This document shows, in pieces, positions 49,165 through 57,179 of a DNA stretch of 64,000 nt. A program made the translations under genes and the position numbers. Each line of letters opens with the position of its first letter. Within the stretch, counting starts at the first letter, position 1. The notes beneath the pieces were generated by a model that saw nothing but the letters and a program-made list of their open reading frames with translations, did not search any database and was not told the origin of the DNA. This stretch comes from Burkholderia sp. lig30 (GTDB lineage: Bacteria; Pseudomonadota; Gammaproteobacteria; Burkholderiales; Burkholderiaceae): contig NZ_JGVW01000080.1 of the NCBI RefSeq assembly GCF_000687455.2, forward strand, positions 62,001-126,000, given 5' to 3'.

Positions 49165-50688
49165 ATGGCCTCCCACGATTATCTGAAGAAAATCCTCACC
49201 GCACGCGTCTACGACGTCGCGATCGAGACAGAACTCGAATCCGCCCGGAACCTGTCGGCCCGGCTGCGCAACCCCGTCTACCTGAAGCGCGAGGACAACC
49301 AGCCGGTGTTCTCGTTCAAGCTGCGCGGCGCATACAACAAGATGGCGCACATTCCGGCCAACGCGCTCGGGCGCGGCGTCATCACCGCGTCGGCGGGCAA
49401 CCACGCGCAGGGCGTCGCGTTCTCCGCGGCCCGCCTCGGCGTGAAGGCGGTGATCGTCGTACCGGTCACGACTCCGCAGGTGAAGGTGGACGCGGTGCGC
49501 ACGCACGGCGGCCCGACCGTCGAGGTGATCCAGGCGGGCGAATCGTACAGCGACGCGTACGCGCACGCGGTCAAGGTGCAGGAAGAGCGCGGCCTCACGT
49601 TCGTCCATCCGTTCGACGATCCGTACGTGATCGCGGGCCAGGGCACGGTCGCGATGGAGATCCTGCGCCAGCACCAGGGGCCGATCCACGCGATCTTCGT
49701 GCCGATCGGCGGCGGCGGGCTCGCGGCCGGGGTCGCCGCGTACGTGAAGGCGGTGCGCCCGGAGATCAAGGTAATCGGCGTGCAGACCGAGGATTCGTGC
49801 GCGATGGCGCAGTCGCTCAAGGCCGGCAAACGCGTCGAGCTGAGCGAGGTCGGCCTGTTCTCGGACGGCACCGCGGTGAAGCTCGTCGGCGAGGAGACCT
49901 TCCGGCTGTGCAGCGAATATCTCGACGACGTCGTGACGGTCGACACCGACGCGCTGTGCGCCGCGATCAAGGACGTGTTCCAGGACACCCGCAGCGTGCT
50001 CGAGCCGGCCGGCTCGCTCGCGGTCGCGGGCGCGAAGCGCTATGCGGAGCGTGAAGGGATCGAGAACCAGACCCTCATCGCGATCACGTCGGGCGCGAAC
50101 ATGAATTTCGACCGGATGCGCTTCGTCGCCGAACGCGCCGAGGTCGGCGAGGCGCGCGAGGCGGTGTTCGCGGTGACGATCCCCGAGGAGCGCGGCAGCT
50201 TCAAGCGCTTCTGCTCGCTCGTCGGCGACCGCAACGTCACCGAGTTCAACTACCGGATCGCCGATGCGCAGTCGGCGCACATCTTCGTCGGCGTGCAGAT
50301 CAAGCGGCGCGGCGAATCGGCGGAAATCGCCGCGAATTTCGACGCGCACGGCTTCACGGCCGTCGATCTGACGGGCGACGAGCTGTCGAAGCAGCACATC
50401 CGCTACATGGTGGGCGGCCGCTCGCCGCTCGCGCTCGACGAGCGCCTGTTCCGTTTCGAATTCCCCGAGCGGCCGGGCGCGCTGATGAAGTTCCTGTCGT
50501 CGATGGCGCCGAACTGGAACATCAGCCTGTTCCATTACCGCAACCAGGGCGCGGACTACAGCTCGATTCTCGTCGGCCTGCAAGTGCCGCAGGCCGAGCA
50601 TGCCGAATTCGACCGATTCCTCGCGGCGCTCGGCTACCCGTTCTGGGAAGAGAGCGGCAATCCGGCCTATCGTCTTTTCCTGTCGTAA
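49165..50688 (+). CDS. ilvA: Threonine ammonia-lyase, biosynthetic
   Basis: 507 residues. PLP enzyme that deaminates threonine to 2-oxobutanoate, the first step to isoleucine. The PLP lysine is Lys52 in S-F-K-L-R-G-A, and the phosphate-binding loop is G-G-G-G-L near 190. Two ACT-like regulatory domains follow (about 330-505), as in the long isoleucine-inhibited form. The reaction passes through an enamine, which RidA (encoded at 51648-52034) hydrolyses. Confidence 0.96.
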   Translation: MASHDYLKKILTARVYDVAIETELESARNLSARLRNPVYLKREDNQPVFSFKLRGAYNKMAHIPANALGRGVITASAGNHAQGVAFSAARLGVKAVIVVPVTTPQVKVDAVRTHGGPTVEVIQAGESYSDAYAHAVKVQEERGLTFVHPFDDPYVIAGQGTVAMEILRQHQGPIHAIFVPIGGGGLAAGVAAYVKAVRPEIKVIGVQTEDSCAMAQSLKAGKRVELSEVGLFSDGTAVKLVGEETFRLCSEYLDDVVTVDTDALCAAIKDVFQDTRSVLEPAGSLAVAGAKRYAEREGIENQTLIAITSGANMNFDRMRFVAERAEVGEAREAVFAVTIPEERGSFKRFCSLVGDRNVTEFNYRIADAQSAHIFVGVQIKRRGESAEIAANFDAHGFTAVDLTGDELSKQHIRYMVGGRSPLALDERLFRFEFPERPGALMKFLSSMAPNWNISLFHYRNQGADYSSILVGLQVPQAEHAEFDRFLAALGYPFWEESGNPAYRLFLS

Positions 50689-50699
50689 CCTGACGCATC

Positions 50700-51524
50700 A
50701 TGCAACCCGAACACTCCCCGCTCGGCAAGGCGACCGTCTACGCATCGCAGTATGACGCGTCGCTGCTGTTTCCGATCCCGCGCGCGAGCGCGCGCGAGCA
50801 GATCGGCATCACCGCGCCGCTGCCGTTTTTCGGCACCGATATCTGGAACGCCTACGAACTGTCGTGGCTGAATGCGCGCGGCAAGCCGCAGGTGGCGGTC
50901 GCGACGTTCTACGTGCCGGCCGATTCGCCGAACATCGTCGAATCGAAATCGTTCAAGCTCTATCTCGGCTCGTTCGCGCAGACCCGCATCGAGTCGCTCG
51001 ACGCAGTGCGCGACGCGCTCAAGCGCGACGTGTCGGCCGCCTGCGGCGCGAGCGTCTCCGTGCAGCTCGTCGGGCCGCACGATTTCGCGAAGCTGCAGAT
51101 GGACGAGCTCGACGGACTGTCGCTCGACCGCCTCGATCTCGATACCGACATCTACGAGCCCGATCCGTCGCTGCTGACCGCGGCGCTCGACGAAGCGCCG
51201 GTCGAGGAGACGCTCGTGTCCGACCTGCTGAGGTCAAACTGCCCCGTCACCGGGCAACCGGACTGGGGCAGCGTGCAGATCCGCTACGTCGGCCCGCAGA
51301 TCGATCACGCGGGCCTGCTGCGCTACCTGATCTCGTATCGCAACCACACCGGCTTTCACGAGCAATGCGTCGAGCGGATCTTCATCGACATCCTGCGCGC
51401 GTGCAAGCCGGTGAAGCTCGCGGTGTACGCGCGCTATACGCGGCGCGGCGGGCTCGACATCAACCCGTTCCGCACCAACTACAACCAGCCGATGCCGGAT
51501 AACGCGCGTACTGCGCGGCAGTGA
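50700..51524 (+). CDS. queF: NADPH-dependent 7-cyano-7-deazaguanine reductase
   Basis: 274 residues, the long (YqcD/two-domain T-fold) form. Reduces preQ0 to preQ1 in queuosine synthesis. The QueF motif E-S-K-S-F-K-L-Y lies near residue 80, the catalytic cysteine in [12 protein letters not shown] near 180, and F-H-E-Q-C-V-E-R-I near 220. It begins 11 bases after ilvA, so it is in that transcript and leaves no room for a preQ1 riboswitch of its own. Confidence 0.95.
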   Translation: MQPEHSPLGKATVYASQYDASLLFPIPRASAREQIGITAPLPFFGTDIWNAYELSWLNARGKPQVAVATFYVPADSPNIVESKSFKLYLGSFAQTRIESLDAVRDALKRDVSAACGASVSVQLVGPHDFAKLQMDELDGLSLDRLDLDTDIYEPDPSLLTAALDEAPVEETLVSDLLRSNCPVTGQPDWGSVQIRYVGPQIDHAGLLRYLISYRNHTGFHEQCVERIFIDILRACKPVKLAVYARYTRRGGLDINPFRTNYNQPMPDNARTARQ

Positions 51525-51540
51525 GCGGCATGCGATGACA

Positions 51541-51560
51541 GGCGGCTCTCGCGAGCCGCC
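51541..51560. terminator. Hairpin after queF
   Basis: Perfect 8-base stem GGCGGCTC / GAGCCGCC with loop TCGC, 16 bases after the queF stop. Little U tract; acts perhaps together with the next hairpin. Confidence 0.5.
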
Positions 51561-51582
51561 TCTCCGCGCCGGCAGGCCCGAA

Positions 51583-51622
51583 CGACACAGCCCGACCGGC
51601 GCGAGCCGATCGGGCTGTGTCG
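51583..51622. terminator. Strong hairpin between convergent queF and ridA-like gene
   Basis: Perfect 13-base stem CGACACAGCCCGA (51583-51595) / TCGGGCTGTGTCG (51610-51622), 14-base loop. Lies 25 bases before the 3' end of the RidA gene. Probably the shared bidirectional stop for both genes, although no long T run flanks it. Confidence 0.6.
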
Positions 51623-51647
51623 CTGTGCGATGCGGGTAAACGCCGCG

Positions 51648-52034
51648 TTACTTCGCCGGCGCCTTGTAAGCGATGCAATCGACCTCGACCTTGCAGTCGA
51701 TCACCATGCTCGACTGCACGCACGCGCGCGCCGGCGGATGCTCGCCGAAGTACGAGACGAACACCTTGTTGAACGACGCGAAATCGCGCGCGTCGTCGAG
51801 CCACACGCCGCAACGCACGACGTGCTCAAGGCCGTAGCCGGCTTCCTTCAGGATCGCGATCACGTTCTCGATCGTCTGCTTCGACTGCGTGACGATCCCG
51901 CCTTCGACCACTTCGCCGTTCACCATCGGCGTCTGGCCCGACACGTACAGCCAGCCGTCGGCTTCGACCGCACGCGCGAACGGCATCACCTGGCCGCCCG
52001 TCCCCTTCGCTTCGCCTACGCCATATCGCTTCAT
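51648..52034 (-). CDS. RidA-family enamine/imine deaminase
   Basis: 128 residues from ATG 52034; GGAG about eight bases upstream decides it. YjgF/YER057c/UK114 fold. The segment V-R-C-G-V-W-L-D-D and the C-terminal E-V-D-C-I-A-Y belong to the family; V-R-C-G has Cys before Gly where archetypal RidA has other residues, so it may be a RidA subfamily member. RidA hydrolyses 2-aminoacrylate and related imines released by PLP dehydratases. Here it sits beside a D-amino-acid gene set. Confidence 0.88.
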   Translation of the reverse strand: MKRYGVGEAKGTGGQVMPFARAVEADGWLYVSGQTPMVNGEVVEGGIVTQSKQTIENVIAILKEAGYGLEHVVRCGVWLDDARDFASFNKVFVSYFGEHPPARACVQSSMVIDCKVEVDCIAYKAPAK

Positions 52035-52159
52035 CGATTCACTCCTGTGTCGACCAGGGTTGGCGCTCGAGCGCTCACCCAGGTCCCATGCAACGCTCGG
52101 TTGCGGATGCGCGCGCCGGTCGCGGCGCGCACGAAGATCGGTTGTCTGCGCCGGCCCCG

Positions 52160-53641
52160 TCAGAACGCAGCCGCGTCGCTCACAGGCACCCGCGCACCGC
52201 GCGCGACGAAGCCGCCCGCGCGCGCGCCGGTCGGCTGGCCGTCGCGACAGGTCAGCACGCCGTTGACCCACACCGCGTCGATCCCGTGCGCGGGTTGCTG
52301 CGGCCGGTCGAACGTCGCGGCATCGATCACCCGATCGGGATCGAACAGCACGAGATCCGCGTGATAGCCGACGTGAACTTCACCACGCCGCGCAAGGCCG
52401 AAACGCCGTGCGGTCAGCGACGTCATCTTGCGGATCGCCTCCTCGAGCGACAGCAGGCCGGTCTCGCGCGCGTAATGCCCGAGCACGCGCGGAAACGCGC
52501 CCCACAGGCGCGGATGCGGCAGCGGATCGTTCGGCAGCCCGTCGGAGCCGACCATCGTCGCCGGATGCGACAGGATCCGGCGCACGTCGTCCTCCGACAT
52601 GTTGTGGTACACCGCGCCCGCCGGCTGCAGCCGCTTCGCCGCCTCCTGTTCGGACACGTCCCACTCGGCCGCGATCGCCTTGAGCAGCTTGCCCGCCGCT
52701 TCCGGATGCGGCTCCGACCACGTGATCGTGATGTCGATGTCGCCCGTCACCTGCTTCAGGTCGAGCGTCGACGCGCTGCGGCTGTACGGATAGCAGTCGC
52801 AGCCGACCGGCTGGTAACGCCGCGCGCCTTCGAGCGATGCGAGCACCTCGGCACTGCGCCCCCAGTTCGACGGGCCCGCGCATTTCAGGTGCGAGATCAC
52901 GACCGGTACCTGCGCGTGACGGCCGACCCGGTACGCCTCGTCCATCGCGTCGAGGATCGCGTCGAACTCGGTGCGCATATGGGTCGTATACAGCGCGCCC
53001 GCCTTTGCGAGCGGCTCGGCGAGCGCCATCACTTCCTCGGCCGGCGCAGCGAACGCGGCGCCGTACGCAAGCCCCGTCGACAGCCCGAGCGCGCCGTGCG
53101 CGAGCGCCTCCTCGAGCTGCGCGCGCATCGCGGCGATTTCCGCACCGGTCGCCGCGCGGTCGAGACGGTCCATCTGGTTGTTGCGCAGCGCGGTATGACC
53201 GACCAGCGCGGCGACGTTGACGGCCGGCTGCGCCGCGTTCACGGCCGCGACGTAATCGGCGAAGGCCGGATACAGGAACGCGCCCCGGTCGCCGAGCAGG
53301 TTCATCGGGTCGGGCGGCTCGCCCGCAAGCGTCACCGGTGATGCGCTGATCCCGCAGTTGCCGACGATCACCGTCGTCACGCCCTGCGTGATCTTCGGCA
53401 ACATCTGCGGCGAGCGGATCACGTGCGTGTCGTCGTGCGTGTGGACGTCGATGAAGCCCGGCGCGAGCGCGCGGCCGCTTGCATCGACGACGTCCTCTGC
53501 CAGCCAGTTCGACAGGTTGCCGATCGCCGCGATCGCGCCGTTGCGGATCGCGACGTCGCGCACGGCGGGCGGCGCGCCCGTGCCGTCGTAGAGCTGCGCG
53601 CCGACGATCAGCGTATCGGCGGCTTCGGGGTGCGAATGCAT
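52160..53641 (-). CDS. N-acyl-D-amino-acid deacylase (D-aminoacylase)
   Basis: 493 residues. Amidohydrolase superfamily. Metal motif F-I-D-V-H-T-H-D-D-T-H near 65-75 and N-C-G-I-S-A carrying the metal-bridging cysteine near 96. H-T-A-L-R follows, then the later V-I-S-H-L-K. D-G-L-P-N-D-P-L-P-H-P-R carries the catalytic aspartate region. It releases free D-amino acids from N-acyl forms. It lies between the RidA gene and the RpiR regulator on the same strand, 10 bases after the regulator. Confidence 0.92.
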   Translation of the reverse strand: MHSHPEAADTLIVGAQLYDGTGAPPAVRDVAIRNGAIAAIGNLSNWLAEDVVDASGRALAPGFIDVHTHDDTHVIRSPQMLPKITQGVTTVIVGNCGISASPVTLAGEPPDPMNLLGDRGAFLYPAFADYVAAVNAAQPAVNVAALVGHTALRNNQMDRLDRAATGAEIAAMRAQLEEALAHGALGLSTGLAYGAAFAAPAEEVMALAEPLAKAGALYTTHMRTEFDAILDAMDEAYRVGRHAQVPVVISHLKCAGPSNWGRSAEVLASLEGARRYQPVGCDCYPYSRSASTLDLKQVTGDIDITITWSEPHPEAAGKLLKAIAAEWDVSEQEAAKRLQPAGAVYHNMSEDDVRRILSHPATMVGSDGLPNDPLPHPRLWGAFPRVLGHYARETGLLSLEEAIRKMTSLTARRFGLARRGEVHVGYHADLVLFDPDRVIDAATFDRPQQPAHGIDAVWVNGVLTCRDGQPTGARAGGFVARGARVPVSDAAAF

Positions 53642-53651
53642 GTCAGTCTCC

Positions 53652-54569
53652 TCAGTCTCCTACCGGTTGACGGTCTCCGCCGCCGCGGTGTGCATCGAGC
53701 GCGTGCTTGATGCGGCGCAGCGATTCACGGCACGTGTCGCCGAGCCGCAGCGCGACCTCGGTGACGAGCACATCCAGCGCCATCATCATCGCGTAGCGCG
53801 ACGTCGACGGCTTGAAAATGAAATCGGTCTCGAACGCGACGACCGGAACCAGGTGATCGGCAAGCTGCGCGAGCGGCGACGCCGGCGCGGTCAGCGCGAT
53901 CACCTTCGCACCGTAGCGCTTCGCGAGGCTGCAGCTTTCGATCAGCTCTGGCACACACCCGCTCACCGACAGCGCGACGACGACGTGCTCGCGCGACACC
54001 GTCGCCGCGACCATGCGCTGCAGCACGCTGTCCTGGTAGCTCGCGACCGGCCGGCCGAAGCGCACGAGACGGAAGCGCAGCTCGTCCGCCAGCGCGGTCG
54101 AGCCACCGCCCTGGCCGTACACGTAGATCATCTTCGCGCCGGCGAGCAGGTCGGCGGCCGCGGTAAACGACGTCTGGCGCAGCAGCTGATGGTTGTGGGC
54201 GAGCGCGACCTGGATATCGTCGTAGACGAGCGACGCCGGGCTCGCATCGCCCGCTTCCGCGCCGCCCGCCGGCGCCAGGAAGCGCTGGCCGACGGCGGCG
54301 GCCTGCGCGACGAGCAGCTTCAGCTCGCGCACGTCGCGGCAGCCGACCGCCTTCGCGAAACGCGTGACGGTCGCGACGCTGACCTCGGCGTCGCGCGCGA
54401 GCTCGCCGATGCTCGCGTGCGCGGCGCGCGCCAGATCGGCCAGGATGAACGCGGCGACCTTGCGCTCGGCATCGCGCAACTCGGGCGCGCATTCGGCGAT
54501 CCGCGCGACGATGTCGACGACCGGTTGAGCGACCGGCTGGGCGGCGGGCGGAAAGGCTGGCATATTCAT
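53652..54569 (-). CDS. MurR/RpiR-family transcriptional regulator
   Basis: 305 residues from ATG 54569; ATG 54563 and a TTG at 54599 are alternatives, none with a good ribosome site. N-terminal HTH_6 domain (L-R-D-A-E-R-K-V-A-A-F-I-L-A-D near 32-46, S-V-A-T-V-T-R-F-A-K-A-V-G near 65-77) and a C-terminal SIS domain (about 125-265) that binds phosphosugars or other ligands. Divergent from the PLP enzyme and first in the deacylase-RidA strand, so it probably controls both. Confidence 0.88.
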   Translation of the reverse strand: MNMPAFPPAAQPVAQPVVDIVARIAECAPELRDAERKVAAFILADLARAAHASIGELARDAEVSVATVTRFAKAVGCRDVRELKLLVAQAAAVGQRFLAPAGGAEAGDASPASLVYDDIQVALAHNHQLLRQTSFTAAADLLAGAKMIYVYGQGGGSTALADELRFRLVRFGRPVASYQDSVLQRMVAATVSREHVVVALSVSGCVPELIESCSLAKRYGAKVIALTAPASPLAQLADHLVPVVAFETDFIFKPSTSRYAMMMALDVLVTEVALRLGDTCRESLRRIKHALDAHRGGGDRQPVGD

Positions 54570-54591
54570 CTTCGGGAAGGGGTGCGGCAAT

Positions 54592-54622
54592 CGTTGCAAC
54601 GCACCATGTTACTAAATAACAT
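54592..54622. promoter_or_regulatory. Palindromes in the divergent promoter, likely RpiR-type operator
   Basis: ATGTTA (54606-54611) and TAACAT (54617-54622) flank a 5-base AT centre; the whole reads like the HexR/RpiR-type TGT-N9-ACA operator. A second palindrome CGTTGCAACG lies at 54592-54601. Both are between the regulator gene and the PLP enzyme gene. Confidence 0.55.
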
Positions 54623-54700
54623 CACCGCGCCGATGCTACTTTCTGTACTATCTGCGTGTCAACGCCGGCTAAATATATATCAATGATGGAGCGAGATGAC

Positions 54701-55981
54701 ATGAAAGTTACAAACTATCAGGACGCAAAAATCGATCCGCTCGGCAAGGGCCTCGGTAATCTGCCGAGCGCCAGCGTGCCGCTCGAACAGGCGGGGCGCC
54801 TCGAATGGAACCTGCTCGCCGAGGACGTCAGCCTGCCGGCCGCGGTGCTGTACGAGGACCGTATCGAGCACAACCTGAAGTGGATGCAGGCGTTCGTCGC
54901 CCAGTACGGCGTGAAGTTCGCGCCGCACGGCAAGACGACGATGGCGCCGCAGCTGTTCCGCCGCCAGCTCGACGCGGGCGCGTGGGGCATCACGCTCGCG
55001 ACCGCGCACCAGGCGCAGGCCGCGTATCACGGCGGGGTGCGGCGCGTGCTGCTCGCCAACCAGCTGGTCGGCCGCCACAACATGACGATGATCGCCCAGT
55101 TGCTGAGCGATCCGGAATTCGAGTTCTTCTGTCTCGTCGATTCGGTCGACGGCGTCGATCAGCTCGGCCGCTTCTTCGGCGATGCGAACAAGCCGCTCAA
55201 CGTGCTGCTCGAACTGGGCGTGCCGGGCGGCCGCACCGGCGTGCGCGACGCCGCGCAGCGCGACGCGGTGCTCGACGCGATCGCCCGCTATCCGGACACG
55301 CTGCGGCTCGCCGGCATCGAGCTCTACGAAGGTGTGCTGAAGGAGGAAGGCGAGATCCGCGCGTTCCTGAAGCAGGCGGTCGCGCTGACCCGCGAGCTGG
55401 CCGCCGCCGGCCGCTTCGCGCGCACGCCGCCGATCCTGTCCGGCGCGGGCTCGGCGTGGTACGACGTCGTCGCGGAGGAATTCTCGAAAGCATCGGACGC
55501 GGGCTTCGCGGAAGTGGTGCTGCGCCCCGGCTGCTACCTGACGCACGACGTCGGCATCTACAGGCAGGCGCAGACCGACGTGTTCGCGCGCAACCCGATC
55601 GCGCGCAAGATGGGCGAAGGGCTGCTGCCGGCGCTGCAGCTGTGGGCTTACGTGCAGTCGGTGCCGGAGCCGGATCGCGCGATCGTCGCGCTCGGCAAGC
55701 GCGACTCGGCGTTCGACGCCGGCCTGCCCGAGCCCGCCCGCCACTTCCGTCCGGGCCGCGACACCGCGCCGCGCGAGGTCGCCGCGAGCGAAGGCTGGGC
55801 CGTGACCGGCATGATGGACCAGCACGCGTATCTGCGGATTCCGCCGGGCGCGGACGTGAAGGTCGGCGACATGATCGCATTCGACATCTCGCATCCGTGC
55901 CTGACCTTCGACAAGTGGCGCCAGCTGCTCGTGCTCGATCCGCAATACCGCGTCAAGGAAGTGGTCGAAACCTTCTTCTGA
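54701..55981 (+). CDS. D-serine dehydratase-like PLP enzyme (amino acid deaminase)
   Basis: 426 residues from ATG 54701, chosen because GGAG (54688-54691) is nine bases upstream; ATGs at 54683 and 54686 are possible. Fold-type III (alanine-racemase-like barrel, D-threonine aldolase/DSD1 group). PLP lysine is Lys78 in A-P-H-G-K-T-T. C-terminal metal ligands of eukaryotic D-serine dehydratase appear as D-Q-H-A-Y and S-H-P-C. Likely deaminates a D-amino acid such as D-serine or D-threonine to the 2-oxoacid. Aldolase activity cannot be excluded. Confidence 0.85.
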   Translation: MKVTNYQDAKIDPLGKGLGNLPSASVPLEQAGRLEWNLLAEDVSLPAAVLYEDRIEHNLKWMQAFVAQYGVKFAPHGKTTMAPQLFRRQLDAGAWGITLATAHQAQAAYHGGVRRVLLANQLVGRHNMTMIAQLLSDPEFEFFCLVDSVDGVDQLGRFFGDANKPLNVLLELGVPGGRTGVRDAAQRDAVLDAIARYPDTLRLAGIELYEGVLKEEGEIRAFLKQAVALTRELAAAGRFARTPPILSGAGSAWYDVVAEEFSKASDAGFAEVVLRPGCYLTHDVGIYRQAQTDVFARNPIARKMGEGLLPALQLWAYVQSVPEPDRAIVALGKRDSAFDAGLPEPARHFRPGRDTAPREVAASEGWAVTGMMDQHAYLRIPPGADVKVGDMIAFDISHPCLTFDKWRQLLVLDPQYRVKEVVETFF

Positions 55982-56042
55982 CGGCACACGCCGGCCGCCC
56001 CGTCCCGGGCGCGGCCGGCACACGGGATCCGGCACGCCGGAG

Positions 56043-56048
56043 TACACT
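56043..56048 (+). promoter_or_regulatory. Possible -10 element for the DJ-1/PfpI gene
   Basis: TACACT in GGAGTACACTGCGC, about 39 bases before the GTG start. No clear -35. Confidence 0.3.
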
Positions 56049-56086
56049 GCGCTTTTGTCCCGCACGCCCCCTTACAGGAGAAAGCC

Positions 56087-56668
56087 GTGGCCGTGAAGAA
56101 GATCCTGCTGCTGACAGGCGATTTCGCCGAAGACTACGAAACGATGGTGCCGTTCCAGGCACTGCTGGCCGTCGGCCACCAGGTCGATGCAGTGTGCCCC
56201 GGCAAGCGCGCGGGCGACAGGATCAAGACGGCGATCCACGATTTCGAGGGCGACCAGACCTATACCGAGAAGCCCGGCCACCAGTTCACGCTGAATGCGG
56301 CATTCGACGACGTCGATGCGGCGCAGTACGACGCGCTCGCGATCGCGGGCGGCCGTGCGCCCGAATACCTGCGCCTCGATCCGAAGGTGATCGCGCTGGT
56401 GCGCGCGTTCGTCGAAGCGGGCAAGCCGGTCGCGGCGATCTGCCATGCGGCGCAGCTGCTCGCCGCCGCCGACGTGATCCGCGGCAAGCGCATCTCGGCC
56501 TATCCGGCCTGCGCGCCCGAAGTGCGCCTCGCCGGCGGCGAATACGCGGACATTCCGGTCGACGCCGCGATCACCGACGCGCCGTTCGTCACCGCGCCCG
56601 CCTGGCCCGCGCATCCGGCCTGGCTCGCGCAGTTCCTGGCACTGCTCGGCACCCGCATCACGCTCTGA
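56087..56668 (+). CDS. DJ-1/PfpI-family protein
   Basis: 193 residues starting at GTG 56087, with AGGAG (56076-56080) six bases upstream. Class I glutamine-amidotransferase-like fold. The nucleophile elbow A-I-C-H-A-A-Q has Cys119 followed by His. G-D-F-A-E-D-Y-E near 11-18 supplies the acidic residue. Members are proteases, glyoxalases or deglycases, or stress chaperones; the activity here is unknown. Monocistronic by context. Confidence 0.88.
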   Translation: MAVKKILLLTGDFAEDYETMVPFQALLAVGHQVDAVCPGKRAGDRIKTAIHDFEGDQTYTEKPGHQFTLNAAFDDVDAAQYDALAIAGGRAPEYLRLDPKVIALVRAFVEAGKPVAAICHAAQLLAAADVIRGKRISAYPACAPEVRLAGGEYADIPVDAAITDAPFVTAPAWPAHPAWLAQFLALLGTRITL

Positions 56669-56705
56669 CGCAACGCGCGCGGGCGGGCGGCACACGCCCG
56701 CCCCG

Positions 56706-57152
56706 TCAGCGCGACGCGGGCGGCGTGCCGGCTTCGGCGATGCGCGCCTCGAGCATCGCGAGCGCGCCCGACAGCGCGTTCAGCGCATCGTCGGGAATCG
56801 CCGCCATCGTCTCGTGCAGGAACGCGTTGCGGCGCGGCAGGCTCGCGTCGAACGCCGCGCGCCCGTCCGCGGTCAGCCTTACGTTCGTCACGCGATTGTC
56901 GCGCGCGTCGGATTCGCGCTCGACCCAGCCGAGCGCCTCGAGCGCCTTCAACTGGCGCGTCAGCGCGCCCGGGTCGATCCGCAGGATCTCGACGAGCCGT
57001 TTTTGCGACGAGCTGCCGTCGAGCGAGTTCAATGCGACCATGATGCGCCAGCGCGGCATCGGCTGGCCAACGTGCGTCTCGAACGCCGACATGAATGCCC
57101 GGTAAGTCCGTCCGAATTGCTGCAAGATCGCGACGCGGTCCTGTTCTTCCAT
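56706..57152 (-). CDS. MarR-family regulator
   Basis: 148 residues with a winged helix-turn-helix (about 40-110): S-Q-K-R-L-V-E-I-L-R-I-D-P-G-A-L-T-R-Q-L-K-A-L-E and the wing R-E-S-D-A-R-D-N-R-V-T-N-V-R-L-T. It lies 27 bases after the EmrB-type pump gene on the same strand, so it is probably the pump's repressor, here encoded downstream rather than upstream. Confidence 0.88.
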   Translation of the reverse strand: MEEQDRVAILQQFGRTYRAFMSAFETHVGQPMPRWRIMVALNSLDGSSSQKRLVEILRIDPGALTRQLKALEALGWVERESDARDNRVTNVRLTADGRAAFDASLPRRNAFLHETMAAIPDDALNALSGALAMLEARIAEAGTPPASR

Positions 57153-57179
57153 GCGCTGACTTCGTTTCCCTGGTTTCGA

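Noticed and set aside
50689-50699. preQ1 riboswitch for queF
   Set aside because: Only 11 bases separate ilvA and queF, too few for an aptamer.
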